A stretch of DNA of 64,000 nt, taken from the NCBI GenBank assembly GCA_002071445.1, contig MWFE01000065.1:98648-162647 (forward strand), given 5' to 3'. This stretch comes from Bacteroidetes bacterium ADurb.Bin008 (lineage in GTDB: Bacteria; Bacteroidota; Bacteroidia; Bacteroidales; Tenuifilaceae). Below the pieces are notes generated by a model. It saw only the letters and a list, made by a program, of their open reading frames with translations, was not told where the DNA came from and made no database searches. Shown here piece by piece: positions 26,549 to 35,084 of the stretch; within the stretch, counting starts at the first letter, position 1; each line of letters opens with the position of its first letter. The position numbers were made by a program, and so were the translations under genes.

Positions 26549-27832
26549 ATGAAAAGAGTTTTACTATCGTTTTTCATCAGTATTGTTTCTGTGGTGGCGG
26601 TGTACCTGTTTTTCCGGTCATGCGAGAGTCATAGTGAAATCGAGGGAACTGACAAATTACAGGATATCGAAACCTATCAACCTGTCCTTGAATACGGCAT
26701 ACCCGTCGATTCATTCCACATCTCTACCCACACCATAAAGCGTAACCAAACCATTGGCAACATCTTCCTGTCATTAGGCATTAACGAGGAGTACCTCAAA
26801 CAATTACCCAGGTCCGCAGATAACATTTTTGACATACGAACCATAAAAGCAGGGAATACCTACAAGGTATTTACCAAACGCGATACTGCGGCTACCATTG
26901 AATACCTCGTATATGAGCATACATCTACGGAATATGTAATGTTTCATTTCTCCGATTCGCTTACGGTACGTGCCGTACAAAAGGATATTCGTGCCGTTAC
27001 CCGCCTCAGCGAGGCGGAGATATCGTCGTCGCTGTGGGAGGCCATGTACGATTACAACCTGAACCCCATGCTTGCCCTCGACCTTTCCGACGCGTTTGCC
27101 TGGGCTGTTGATTTCTTCGGGCTATACCAAGGCGATGGTTTCAAGGCCCTGTACGACGAGCTATACGTTGACGACAAATCGGTGGGGATTGGCACCATTC
27201 ATGCCGCCTGGTTCGAGCACCGTGGGCAAAAGTACTATGCTTTCCGCTTTATGCAGGATTCAGTATCAAGCTACTGGGACGAGGAGGGCAACAGTCTGCG
27301 CAAGGCATTCCTCAAAGCCCCCTTGCGCTTTTCGCGCATCAGCTCGCGATTCTCGTACAATCGGAAGCATCCCGTGCTCAAAATTTACCGCCCCCATACC
27401 GGGGTTGACTACGCCGCCCCCGAAGGTACTCCCGTGGTAGCCCTTGGGGATGGAGTGGTTATTGAAAAGGGCTACAATAACTCTGCGGGAAACTACGTAA
27501 AGATTCGACACAACAGCATTTATACCACGGGTTACAACCACTTCTCGCGATTTGGCAAGGGCATTGCCAAGGGGGTAAGGGTGACCCAAGGGCAGGTGAT
27601 TGGCTACGTGGGAAAAACCGGCTACGCCACCGGCCCCCACCTCGACCTCAGATTTTGGAAAAGTGGCAAGCCTGTCGATCCCCTTAAAATTGAAGCACCC
27701 TCGGTAGAACCCATAAAACAGGAAAACAGGGAAGCCTTTCTCAAGCTGGTGGCAGAATACCGAGTTAAGTTAGACAGCATTTCTCTCCGACCCATTGTTT
27801 CGTACGAAAATTTTTTGGGAACCATTTTTTAA
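26549..27832 (+). CDS. M23 family peptidase, variant metal site
   Basis: 427 residues. An N-terminal membrane or signal segment (about 5-22) is followed by a 230-residue region that includes an OapA/LysM-like stretch (HTIKRNQTIGNIFLSLGI), then a LytM-type M23 domain at about 270-375. Metal ligands His283 and Asp287 (HTGVD) and His331 (YNHFSRF) are present. The final HxH motif reads His364-Leu-Asp366, so the third usual Zn ligand is Asp. It may still bind metal, or be a regulator. Likely a cell-wall endopeptidase or its activator. The start is ATG 26549; an upstream TTG at 26543 is less likely. Confidence 0.85.
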   Translation: MKRVLLSFFISIVSVVAVYLFFRSCESHSEIEGTDKLQDIETYQPVLEYGIPVDSFHISTHTIKRNQTIGNIFLSLGINEEYLKQLPRSADNIFDIRTIKAGNTYKVFTKRDTAATIEYLVYEHTSTEYVMFHFSDSLTVRAVQKDIRAVTRLSEAEISSSLWEAMYDYNLNPMLALDLSDAFAWAVDFFGLYQGDGFKALYDELYVDDKSVGIGTIHAAWFEHRGQKYYAFRFMQDSVSSYWDEEGNSLRKAFLKAPLRFSRISSRFSYNRKHPVLKIYRPHTGVDYAAPEGTPVVALGDGVVIEKGYNNSAGNYVKIRHNSIYTTGYNHFSRFGKGIAKGVRVTQGQVIGYVGKTGYATGPHLDLRFWKSGKPVDPLKIEAPSVEPIKQENREAFLKLVAEYRVKLDSISLRPIVSYENFLGTIF

Positions 27833-27873
27833 AACAATTGTTTTATCTTTGTAGATATTACCCAATTGTTTTA
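27831..27873. promoter_or_regulatory. Palindrome and direct repeat around a -7 box
   Basis: AAAACAATTGTTTT (27831-27844) is a perfect 14-base palindrome that touches the -7 box. CAATTGTTTTA occurs twice, at 27835-27845 and 27863-27873, one copy overlapping the -7 box and one in the leader. The arrangement is what one expects of a repressor operator, perhaps for a MarR-type dimer, but no regulator gene is adjacent. Confidence 0.4.
27844..27851 (+). promoter_or_regulatory. -7 box of the lipoprotein gene
   Basis: TATCTTTG lies 37 bases before the ATG at 27889. Confidence 0.6.
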
Positions 27874-27888
27874 CAAAAAATTATAACC

Positions 27889-28599
27889 ATGAAAAGAAGA
27901 AACAATTACCTCTATTTCCGGAATCTTATTACACTACCCGTCATCATTGTATTACTGCTTACATCCTGCAAAATACTCTACATCCCCACCACTCACAATT
28001 CGCCAATGCTGAGTAACAAGAATGAATTTCAGGTTTCAGCCCTTGTTGGTACCGGGGTAAATTTACAATCCGCTTACGCTGTTACCGATCATGTTGGACT
28101 TATGCTCAATGGGTTCTTTTTGAGTTCAAACAAAGAGATGGATTTGGGATCGGATAGCACGAAAAAGATTAACGAACTGTGGTTGAATTTTGAAGCCGGG
28201 GCAGGCTACTTTACAAAAGTATTAGACGTTTTCACTTTTGAAATATATGCTGGCGGAGGAACAGGGAGGGTGCCCGCTGATTTTAGAAATATGAATTACA
28301 CTTACGATGGAACGCAAACTGCCCCCATGTCCAAATTGTTCATACAACCTGCCATCGGATTTCGTAGTAAATTTATCGATGTTAGCGGCGTTTCCAGATT
28401 CTCGGCTATTACCATGAACAATCAAATGTTGTATTTCTTCGAGCCGGGTATTGTAGCTAAGCTGGGTTACAAGAATTTTCGTGTCATGGGTAACATGGGC
28501 ATATCGACCCATTTGAACAATCTTGAAAATGTCACTTGGGACTATATGCCTTTTAACGTGGGCATAGGTCTTCAATACAATATTGGTCGTAAGTATTAG
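27889..28599 (+). CDS. Putative outer-membrane lipoprotein of unknown function
   Basis: 236 residues. The signal segment ends in a lipobox (LLLTSC, Cys about residue 25). The rest is rich in alternating aromatic and polar residues with short beta segments ending in VGIGLQYNIGRKY, the kind of C-terminal strand seen in small outer-membrane barrels. I do not recognise a family. It has its own -7 box with a possible operator and is convergent with purN. Confidence 0.65.
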   Translation: MKRRNNYLYFRNLITLPVIIVLLLTSCKILYIPTTHNSPMLSNKNEFQVSALVGTGVNLQSAYAVTDHVGLMLNGFFLSSNKEMDLGSDSTKKINELWLNFEAGAGYFTKVLDVFTFEIYAGGGTGRVPADFRNMNYTYDGTQTAPMSKLFIQPAIGFRSKFIDVSGVSRFSAITMNNQMLYFFEPGIVAKLGYKNFRVMGNMGISTHLNNLENVTWDYMPFNVGIGLQYNIGRKY

Positions 28600-28613
28600 A
28601 ACTTTGCTGCACA

Positions 28614-29192
28614 TTAAAAGTCCGGCTGTCTTCCCTCAATAAATCGTTGCACAACCCTTGGGTAGTGTTGATACTCAAGTTGATGTATTCTATCGGCCAA
28701 AGTTTGGGGCGTATCGCTGGGCAAAACGGGGCATTGGGTTTGGAAGATGATACTACCCTCATCGTAACGCTCATTAACCAGATGTACGGTGATCCCGCTC
28801 TCGGTATCGCCTTCAGCAATCACAGCCTCATGAACCCGCATTCCGTACATGCCCTTTCCGCCATGTTTAGGCAACAAAGCGGGGTGTATGTTTACAATAC
28901 GATTGGGGAACGTCCGGATAATATTTAAAGGGATCAACTTTAAAAAACCTGCCAAAACGATATAATCTATCCCGTAGCTGTTAAGCCACTCCAGCACCTT
29001 GCCCCCGTTCAACTGGTCAGCGTTAAAAACAACTGCAGGAATGTTTAACTTCCCCATCCTTTCCAGTACAAATGCGTTGGGATTATTGCTCAATACCACT
29101 TTAATTCTAATGGTATCCGATTGGTTAAAATAGCGAACCATATTCTCGGCATTGGTGCCTGACCCCGATGCAAAAATTGCTATATTATTCAT
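28614..29192 (-). CDS. purN: Phosphoribosylglycinamide formyltransferase
   Basis: 192 residues. Transfers a formyl group from 10-formyl-THF to GAR in purine synthesis. Motifs: IFASGSGTNAENMVRYF at the phosphate site, the catalytic block IVNIHPALLPKHGG with Asn and His, and GDTESGITVHLVNERYDEG with the catalytic Asp. The gene is divergent from acpP; each has a -7 box in the shared gap. Confidence 0.94.
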   Translation of the reverse strand: MNNIAIFASGSGTNAENMVRYFNQSDTIRIKVVLSNNPNAFVLERMGKLNIPAVVFNADQLNGGKVLEWLNSYGIDYIVLAGFLKLIPLNIIRTFPNRIVNIHPALLPKHGGKGMYGMRVHEAVIAEGDTESGITVHLVNERYDEGSIIFQTQCPVLPSDTPQTLADRIHQLEYQHYPRVVQRFIEGRQPDF

Positions 29193-29250
29193 TATGTTTA
29201 ACTTACGAGATCGTTTTCCTAAAAGCAGGAAAATTTATGTGCCTAAACTT

Positions 29251-29258
29251 CAAAATTA
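29251..29258 (-). promoter_or_regulatory. -7 box of purN
   Basis: Reads TAATTTTG on the minus strand, 58 bases before the purN ATG. I saw no purine riboswitch-like structure in the leader. Confidence 0.5.
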
Positions 29259-29271
29259 GAAACAAAAGCTA

Positions 29272-29279
29272 TACTTTTG
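29272..29279 (+). promoter_or_regulatory. -7 box of acpP-fabF
   Basis: TACTTTTG lies 80 bases before the acpP ATG. It is only 14 bases from the oppositely oriented purN box. Confidence 0.5.
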
Positions 29280-29359
29280 CCCCGTTAAAAGATTTTATAT
29301 TGATCAAATGTTTTTTTGATAATACAACTAATCCTAATTATTAATTAAAATTAAGCGCT

Positions 29360-29596
29360 ATGTCTGACATTGCAACAAGAGTAAAAGCCATTATCGTGGA
29401 CAAATTGGGAGTTGACGAGAATGAGGTAACTCCGGAAGCCAGTTTTACTAACGATTTAGGTGCTGACTCGCTTGACACCGTAGAATTAATCATGGAGTTT
29501 GAAAAAGAATTCAACCTTTCAATTCCTGACGAAGAAGCTGAAAAAATCAGCACGGTTAATGACGCAATTAAATACATCGAGAACAATTCTAAGTAA
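29360..29596 (+). CDS. acpP: Acyl carrier protein
   Basis: 78 residues, acidic. Carries growing fatty acyl chains on a phosphopantetheine attached to Ser37 in the [15 protein letters not shown] motif. It is followed 52 bases later by fabF, the usual Bacteroidota order acpP-fabF-rnc. Confidence 0.97.
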   Translation: MSDIATRVKAIIVDKLGVDENEVTPEASFTNDLGADSLDTVELIMEFEKEFNLSIPDEEAEKISTVNDAIKYIENNSK

Positions 29597-29648
29597 GTTT
29601 TTGGCTTAATCATTCAAAGGCAGGTTATTTGAAATAAAAAATTGGACT

Positions 29649-30902
29649 ATGGAGTTAAAACGTGTTGTTGTTACCGGTTTGGGAACACTAAACCCCATTG
29701 GAAATAATATTCAAGAGTATTGGAACAACTTAGAGCAGGGTGTCAGCGGAAGCGAAATGATCACCAGTTTCGACGTTTCCAAGTTCAAAACAAAGTTTGC
29801 CTGCCAGGTTAAAAACTTTGATCCCCTACAGCATTTCGACCGCAAGGAATTGCGGAAATTCGATCCGTACTGCCAGTATGCTCTGGTTTCGGCACACGAG
29901 GCAATGCTTGACTCGGGTCTGGACCTTGAGAAGATTGACCACGATTCAGCGGGTGTAATTTGGGCATCGGGCATTGGGGGTATTCAATCGTTTTTAGAAG
30001 AATTGAAGGGCTTTTTCGCGGGAGATGGGACCCCGCGATTTAGCCCTTTCTTTATTCCCCGCATGATTGCCGATATCGCCTCTGGGCACATTAGCATTCG
30101 TTACGGGTTCAGAGGTCCCAACTATTCTACCGTTTCTGCCTGCGCATCATCAACCCATGCTCTTATCGACTCATTTTACCTTATACGGATGGATAAGGCC
30201 AAGATTATGATTACGGGAGGCTCTGAGGCGTCGGTCAATGAGCCGGGAGTGGGCGGTTTCAACGCCATGCAGGCCATGTCCACCAACAACGAAAACTACA
30301 AAACCGCCTCAAGACCCATGGATGCCACCCGCGACGGATTTGTCATGGGCGAAGGAGCCGGGGCGTTCATCCTCGAAGAGTTGGAGCATGCCAAAGCAAG
30401 GGGTGCCAAAATATATGCAGAGGTTGTGGGCGGCGGCATGAGCGCTGATGCTTACCACTTTACTGCTCCCCATCCCGATGGATTAGGGGCACTTAACGTT
30501 ATGAGGAATGCTTTGAAAGATGCAAACCTTAAGCCCGAGGATGTTGATTACATCAACGTTCACGGTACAGCAACACCCCTTGGCGATATTTCGGAGATTA
30601 AAGCCATTGTCTCCGTTTTTGGCGAACACGCATATAAACTTAACGCGAGCGCTACCAAATCTATGACCGGCCATCTGCTGGGTGCTGCCGGAGCGGTGGA
30701 AGCCATTGCATCCATCTTTGCCATAAACAAAGGGATTATCCCCCCAACCATTAACTTCTCAACGCCCGACCCGGAGATTGACCCCAAGGTTAATCTCACT
30801 TTTAACAAAGCACAAAAACGCAACGTTAACGTTGCATTGAGCAATACGTTCGGCTTTGGAGGACATAATTCATCCGTTATCTTTAGAAAATATACCGAAT
30901 AG
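29649..30902 (+). CDS. fabF: Beta-ketoacyl-ACP synthase II
   Basis: 417 residues. Elongates fatty acyl-ACP. The catalytic Cys165 lies in STVSACASSTHALID, and the two histidines in VHGTATPLGD and SMTGHLLGAAGAVEA, as in KAS II. It ends six bases before the rnc start codon. Confidence 0.97.
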   Translation: MELKRVVVTGLGTLNPIGNNIQEYWNNLEQGVSGSEMITSFDVSKFKTKFACQVKNFDPLQHFDRKELRKFDPYCQYALVSAHEAMLDSGLDLEKIDHDSAGVIWASGIGGIQSFLEELKGFFAGDGTPRFSPFFIPRMIADIASGHISIRYGFRGPNYSTVSACASSTHALIDSFYLIRMDKAKIMITGGSEASVNEPGVGGFNAMQAMSTNNENYKTASRPMDATRDGFVMGEGAGAFILEELEHAKARGAKIYAEVVGGGMSADAYHFTAPHPDGLGALNVMRNALKDANLKPEDVDYINVHGTATPLGDISEIKAIVSVFGEHAYKLNASATKSMTGHLLGAAGAVEAIASIFAINKGIIPPTINFSTPDPEIDPKVNLTFNKAQKRNVNVALSNTFGFGGHNSSVIFRKYTE

Positions 30903-30908
30903 TCTGTA

Positions 30909-31694
30909 GTGTTCAAAATTTTTTCCAGAACTACCCAAAATTCCAGGTTGAGTGCTGATGAAAAACTTTTGCTCCATCGGCTAAGGAAAGAATTTAACCT
31001 AAAACCGACTAATTTCGACCTTTTCAGAATTGCGCTGGTTCACAAATCGGCGTCCATTGTAACTGCCGAGAATAAAAGTATCAACAATGAGCGCTTGGAA
31101 TACCTGGGCGATGCAATTCTGGATGCCATAGTGACGGAATACCTGTTTACTCATTTCCCCAATCGGAATGAGGGTTTCTTAACAAAAATGCGCTCGCGCA
31201 TTGTGAGCCGCAGCATGCTCAACAGCTTGGCCATAACCATTGGCCTCGATAAACTTGTGGTTTCGCAAACCAACAATATACTTGCCCACAGGCATATCTT
31301 TGGCGATGCGCTGGAGGCACTAATTGGAGCAATTTATTTAGACAAAGGCTTTAAAACTACCCGCAAGTGGGTTGTTCAACACATACTGCACAACCACGTT
31401 AATCTCGATTATCTACAGCAGATTGAAACCGATTACAAGAGTCGGGTAATTGAGTGGGCGCAAAAGAACAAACTCCCCATATTCTTTGAAAACCAGGAAG
31501 TGGAAACAGGAAAAAAGGAAAATCCGCTTTTCGAATCGAAACTACACATCAATCAAAAGGTTGTAGGATATGGCATAGGAAATTGTAAAAAGGAGGCCGA
31601 ACAGAATGCCGCCGTGGTTGCCCTCAACAAAATAGACTTAATTACACTACCGGGGCAAAAGATAAATTCGGAGGCCATGGGTTGGGAAAACTAA
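30909..31694 (+). CDS. rnc: Ribonuclease III
   Basis: 261 residues with a GTG start. Cleaves double-stranded RNA in rRNA processing. The signature motif is ERLEYLGDAILDAI (Glu64 and Asp68 at the active site) and the second acidic site is FGDALEALIGAIYLDKG. A double-stranded-RNA-binding domain occupies about residues 178-245 (DYKSRVIEWAQKNKLP, GIGNCKKEAEQNAA). It follows fabF by six bases. Confidence 0.95.
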   Translation: MFKIFSRTTQNSRLSADEKLLLHRLRKEFNLKPTNFDLFRIALVHKSASIVTAENKSINNERLEYLGDAILDAIVTEYLFTHFPNRNEGFLTKMRSRIVSRSMLNSLAITIGLDKLVVSQTNNILAHRHIFGDALEALIGAIYLDKGFKTTRKWVVQHILHNHVNLDYLQQIETDYKSRVIEWAQKNKLPIFFENQEVETGKKENPLFESKLHINQKVVGYGIGNCKKEAEQNAAVVALNKIDLITLPGQKINSEAMGWEN

Positions 31695-31748
31695 AAAAAG
31701 GCTTACTTTTAACTTTCATTCTCTGCCCCCACAGTTAGCTCTTTGCTC

Positions 31749-32189
31749 ATGAGTGCAAAAAAAATAAAACTGGTTGTTCCCCCTCCCCAATTCACCCTTA
31801 TTGCCATTTCGTGCTTCGAAACGTTGCATAAATTTGTATGGCTTGCGAACAGCCACCTTAATCTTCAGCTGAGCGAATCGGATGCACTGAAAATGCCTTC
31901 GGTAGACGTTGGGCTTAAGGAGGTTGATGGATTAATCGAATTCCCGTTATTCAGGGACGAAGTGAGTAATCCCGAAATTACATTCCTAGTCGTTAAGAAT
32001 AGGATCGACAGGCAATCGCTCCTCAAGGAATTGCACAACATCGATTATCTCTTCATTATCAAGGAATTTCATAAGGGATTTGATTCGGACGTCATCTGTC
32101 AACGGCTTAAAACCATCCCGGGTGTAATGGCGGCCATTCCTGTAGATCCAACAAAACTTGGTAGCCTCAACCATATTCTAAATAGCTAA
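31749..32189 (+). CDS. IPExxxVDY family protein
   Basis: 146 residues. A small, uncharacterised Bacteroidota family that usually follows rnc. Starts MSAKKIKLVVPP and contains the FPLFRDEV region. No signal peptide, membrane segment or catalytic motif is visible. The start is ATG 31749, since the longer frame uses TTG 31743. Function unknown. Confidence 0.8.
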   Translation: MSAKKIKLVVPPPQFTLIAISCFETLHKFVWLANSHLNLQLSESDALKMPSVDVGLKEVDGLIEFPLFRDEVSNPEITFLVVKNRIDRQSLLKELHNIDYLFIIKEFHKGFDSDVICQRLKTIPGVMAAIPVDPTKLGSLNHILNS

Positions 32190-32249
32190 TTGGGATAATT
32201 TAATGCAGGTACTACCTTCCCGTTCAATTGCAATGGGGTGGAATGTGCA

Positions 32250-32365
32250 CAAAAAAAAGCAGGCGAGGTAAATCTCGCCTGCTTCTGCCCCTAAAACCTA
32301 AAACCTATGAAAAAACATTCTGCAAAACATTACCTTACTTCTCAATTGGTAACAACAAGAATGTA
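32250..32365 (-). ncRNA. Candidate small RNA on the minus strand
   Basis: On the minus strand a TACCTTTG box (32379-32372) is followed about 90 bases later by a perfect 10-base-pair hairpin and eight T. No useful open frame lies between. On the plus strand the region is merely the gap between two plus-strand genes. The start is estimated from the -7 box. I cannot name a known RNA family. Confidence 0.4.
32251..32283 (-). terminator. Intrinsic terminator facing left
   Basis: AGCAGGCGAG (32258-32267) pairs perfectly with CTCGCCTGCT (32274-32283). On the minus strand it is followed by eight T (32258-32251 region). On the plus strand no T-run follows, so it cannot serve the rnc operon, and no minus-strand gene lies nearby. 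Confidence 0.75.
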
Positions 32366-32371
32366 ACACTA

Positions 32372-32379
32372 CAAAGGTA
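32372..32379 (-). promoter_or_regulatory. -7 box of the minus-strand small RNA
   Basis: Reads TACCTTTG on the minus strand. I could not find a convincing -33 element. Confidence 0.4.
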
Positions 32380-32454
32380 ACATATAAACAAGCTAAACGG
32401 ATTTAAGTTCTGTTAAAGATTGTTAATCCCAAAAAAAGGCGCAAGTAAAGTAAC

Positions 32455-32462
32455 TATTTTTG
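32455..32462 (+). promoter_or_regulatory. -7 box of rprX, almost touching the start codon
   Basis: TATTTTTG ends five bases before the rprX ATG at 32468. If it is used, the transcript begins at or next to the start codon. Confidence 0.45.
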
Positions 32463-32467
32463 TCAAC

Positions 32468-34069
32468 ATGAACAAGAACATGATATGGATACTTGCCGGA
32501 ATCGTTACCATTGTAACTATTGGGTTAGTTCTTGTTCAATTCCGATGGGTAAAAATTTCCGTTGAAACCAAGGAGCAGCAATTTCTCCAAACTGCCAATC
32601 TTGCATTGGAAAAAATTGTAACTGAGGTAAGCCTTCAAGAGGTAATAGTTCAAGTAATTGACGAGGTAAGTCCTTTTGCACCGGTGGGTGTAACCGGCAA
32701 TCCCAAGTTAACCTCACGTTACAGCACAATTAACCAAACTCGAGGCGAGCTGAGAACCCATGAAAAGTTGCAGCAGGCATTCACCATCAGCCAACTCGAT
32801 ACCATACGGTTATCCTCTTTTATCAGACTAAACTCAAAGGATTCGCTCAGGGTCAAACGCATTGACAACAGGTTCCTCGACATCAAGCCAACCTGGTCAA
32901 CAAAGAATATCCCTGAGATCAGTTTAAACATTTCTCTCGATGACAAGCTGTCGAACAGAACCGTATTTGTTGAAAATGTGGTTGATAAACTCATTCGTAT
33001 CGATCTCCCCATTAGGGAACGAATTCCACAGGCAACCCTGGAAGAGATCATTAAGTCGGAGTTTTTAAAATTTGGCATCAAAGCACAGTACGAGTACAGG
33101 GTAAGTAATGAACTTGACAGCACCATTTATATCAGCAGTGGGTATAACAGTTCATCAACGCATCCCACAATGCGGACAGTGCTGTTCCCCAACGATTTCT
33201 TTTCGCCCAAGCACTACCTCTCCATCTTCTTCCCTAATCAGAAAGCGTACGTTTTGAAATCCATCGGCGTGATGACCATCACCACGTTTGCACTCACGCT
33301 CATCATAATATTCAGCTTTAGCTTTACGATATACACCATATTCCGGCAGAAAAGATTGTCTGAAATTAAAAGTGATTTTGTGAGCAATATGACCCACGAG
33401 CTGAAAACACCCATATCCACCATATCGCTTGCCTCGCAAATGCTTAATGATCCATCTATTCCTAACGAAAGCAAAAGAATAAGCTATTTGGGCGGGGTAA
33501 TCGGCGAAGAGAGTAAACGGCTGGGCCATCAGGTGGAAAAGGTGCTTCAAATGGCCATCTTCGAAAAAACAAACCTGAAGCTTAAACTAAAGGAGGTTGA
33601 TCTGCACCAAATTATTGAAAAGGCAGTGAATTCATTTGCCATACAGCTTCAGAATGCCCACGGGCAGGTCGAAAAACAACTAAACGCACAAAATCCTATG
33701 TGCATTGCCGATGAAATGCACATAACAAACGTGGTGAGCAACCTGCTTGACAATGCCCTAAAATACCGGAATGGCAACCCAACGATAGATATCACAACAA
33801 AAAATGCCGCCAAAGGAATAGTCCTTGAGGTAAAGGACAACGGCATGGGCATTTCGCGCGATGATCAAAAACGCATTTTCGATCAGTTCTACCGCGTACC
33901 CACCGGGAATGTGCATAACGTGAAGGGATTTGGGCTGGGGCTGAGCTACGTTAAAAAAATTGCTGAAGAACATGATGGCAGGGTTTGGATTGATAGCAGC
34001 ATTGGGAAAGGGAGCACTTTCGGAATGTATCTCCCGTTCAGCGGCCCAAACGATAGTAAAAGGAAATAA
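32468..34069 (+). CDS. rprX: RprX-like sensor histidine kinase
   Basis: 533 residues. Membrane segments at about 5-24 and 265-291 enclose a periplasmic sensor region of 240 residues. The HisKA domain has the phospho-acceptor His310 in SNMTHELKTPIST. The ATPase domain shows the N box (VVSNLLDNALKYRNG), the G1 box (VKDNGMGIS) and the GFGLGLSYVKKIAEEH motif. It lies four bases before rprY, a typical two-component operon, and matches the Bacteroides RprX/RprY pair. The signal is unknown. Confidence 0.9.
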   Translation: MNKNMIWILAGIVTIVTIGLVLVQFRWVKISVETKEQQFLQTANLALEKIVTEVSLQEVIVQVIDEVSPFAPVGVTGNPKLTSRYSTINQTRGELRTHEKLQQAFTISQLDTIRLSSFIRLNSKDSLRVKRIDNRFLDIKPTWSTKNIPEISLNISLDDKLSNRTVFVENVVDKLIRIDLPIRERIPQATLEEIIKSEFLKFGIKAQYEYRVSNELDSTIYISSGYNSSSTHPTMRTVLFPNDFFSPKHYLSIFFPNQKAYVLKSIGVMTITTFALTLIIIFSFSFTIYTIFRQKRLSEIKSDFVSNMTHELKTPISTISLASQMLNDPSIPNESKRISYLGGVIGEESKRLGHQVEKVLQMAIFEKTNLKLKLKEVDLHQIIEKAVNSFAIQLQNAHGQVEKQLNAQNPMCIADEMHITNVVSNLLDNALKYRNGNPTIDITTKNAAKGIVLEVKDNGMGISRDDQKRIFDQFYRVPTGNVHNVKGFGLGLSYVKKIAEEHDGRVWIDSSIGKGSTFGMYLPFSGPNDSKRK

Positions 34070-34073
34070 TAAA

Positions 34074-34775
34074 ATGACCAATATGGAAAAGATTAAAACC
34101 AGAGTTCTACTTGCTGAGGATGACGAAAACCTTGGATTGCTGCTAAGGGAATATTTACAGGCAAAAGGTTACGAAGCCGATCTGTACAAAGATGGCGAGA
34201 AGGCTTTCAGAGGGTTTATGAACAACCACTACGATATTTGCATCCTCGATATCATGATGCCTGTTAAGGATGGATTTACTTTAGCCAAAGACATCAGAAT
34301 GATCAACAGTAACATGCCCATTCTGTTCCTCACGGCCAAATCCATGAAGGAGGATATACTCGAGGGTTTTTCACTGGGAGCCGATGATTATATGACCAAG
34401 CCATTCAGTATTGAAGAACTGTTGGTTAGGATTGAGGCCATTCTGCGAAGAACTCAGAAAGAACATACTTCCTCGGAGCAATTCCTGTTTCAGATTGGCC
34501 AATTCCAGTTCGATTCGGTAAAACAAACCCTTGAATACCAGGGGAACATTAAAAAGCTAACCACCAAAGAATCGGAATTACTTAAATTGCTGTGCATTAA
34601 CAAGAACAGCATCCTCGATCGCGATGTGGCCCTCAAATCCATCTGGATTGATAACAGCTACTATAACGCCCGGAGTATGGATGTTTACATTACCATGCTA
34701 AGGAAATATCTTAGCGCCGATCCTACAGTTGAGATTATCAATGTAAGGGGAAAAGGGTTTAAGCTGATATCATAA
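34074..34775 (+). CDS. rprY: RprY-like response regulator
   Basis: 233 residues. The receiver domain has the acidic pocket at Glu15-Asp16-Asp17, phospho-acceptor Asp59 (CILDIMMPVKDGF), the Thr/Lys of LTAKSMKED and the Lys of DYMTKPFS. An OmpR/PhoB winged helix follows (about 135-230, LTTKESELLKLLCINKNSIL and RSMDVYITMLRKYL). The sequence is close to my memory of Bacteroides RprY. An alternative start is ATG 34083 (MEKIKTRV). Confidence 0.93.
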   Translation: MTNMEKIKTRVLLAEDDENLGLLLREYLQAKGYEADLYKDGEKAFRGFMNNHYDICILDIMMPVKDGFTLAKDIRMINSNMPILFLTAKSMKEDILEGFSLGADDYMTKPFSIEELLVRIEAILRRTQKEHTSSEQFLFQIGQFQFDSVKQTLEYQGNIKKLTTKESELLKLLCINKNSILDRDVALKSIWIDNSYYNARSMDVYITMLRKYLSADPTVEIINVRGKGFKLIS

Positions 34776-35084
34776 CCTGCAAGCAATGCATTATATTTGA
34801 GCGCTCTGGCAAAGACCATTGTGCTGTTTTGGCCTTATATCGGGAGTAACTTGACTGCAGGGCAGCATCGGCTAAACAATTATTTTTATCCCGATTCTAC
34901 GGCTATAGGTTAACTTGGAAAAGATGGGTAATCGGTATTCATAAAATTGAACATTCAGCAATGGAATATCAGGTCTTTTTAACTAACTTTGTGTTTAGAT
35001 TATTTTTAAAGGAATTTATTTGCAAGGATTTCTTTTTTATCGTAATATTATTGGTTCAAAAATAGCAAAGATGCGGTAGTAGCC
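34776..35084. other. Gene-free stretch before the SiaC-like gene
   Basis: 309 bases with no open frame of note. It includes a TATATTTG word at 34792-34799 soon after rprY and the TAACTTTG box at 34984-34991 that probably drives the SiaC-like gene. I see no terminator hairpin in it. Confidence 0.4.
34984..34991 (+). promoter_or_regulatory. -7 box of the SiaC/GH16-like operon
   Basis: TAACTTTG lies 93 bases before the ATG at 35085. Confidence 0.45.

Noticed and set aside
29193..29359. Purine riboswitch before purN
   Set aside because: The divergent gap is too short for the three-way junction and lacks its conserved loops.
32307..32366. 20-codon plus-strand frame MKKHSAKHYLTSQLVTTRM in the rnc-rprX gap
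   Set aside because: Considered as a leader peptide, but there is no run of a single amino acid and no plus-strand terminator. The minus-strand RNA explains the hairpin better.
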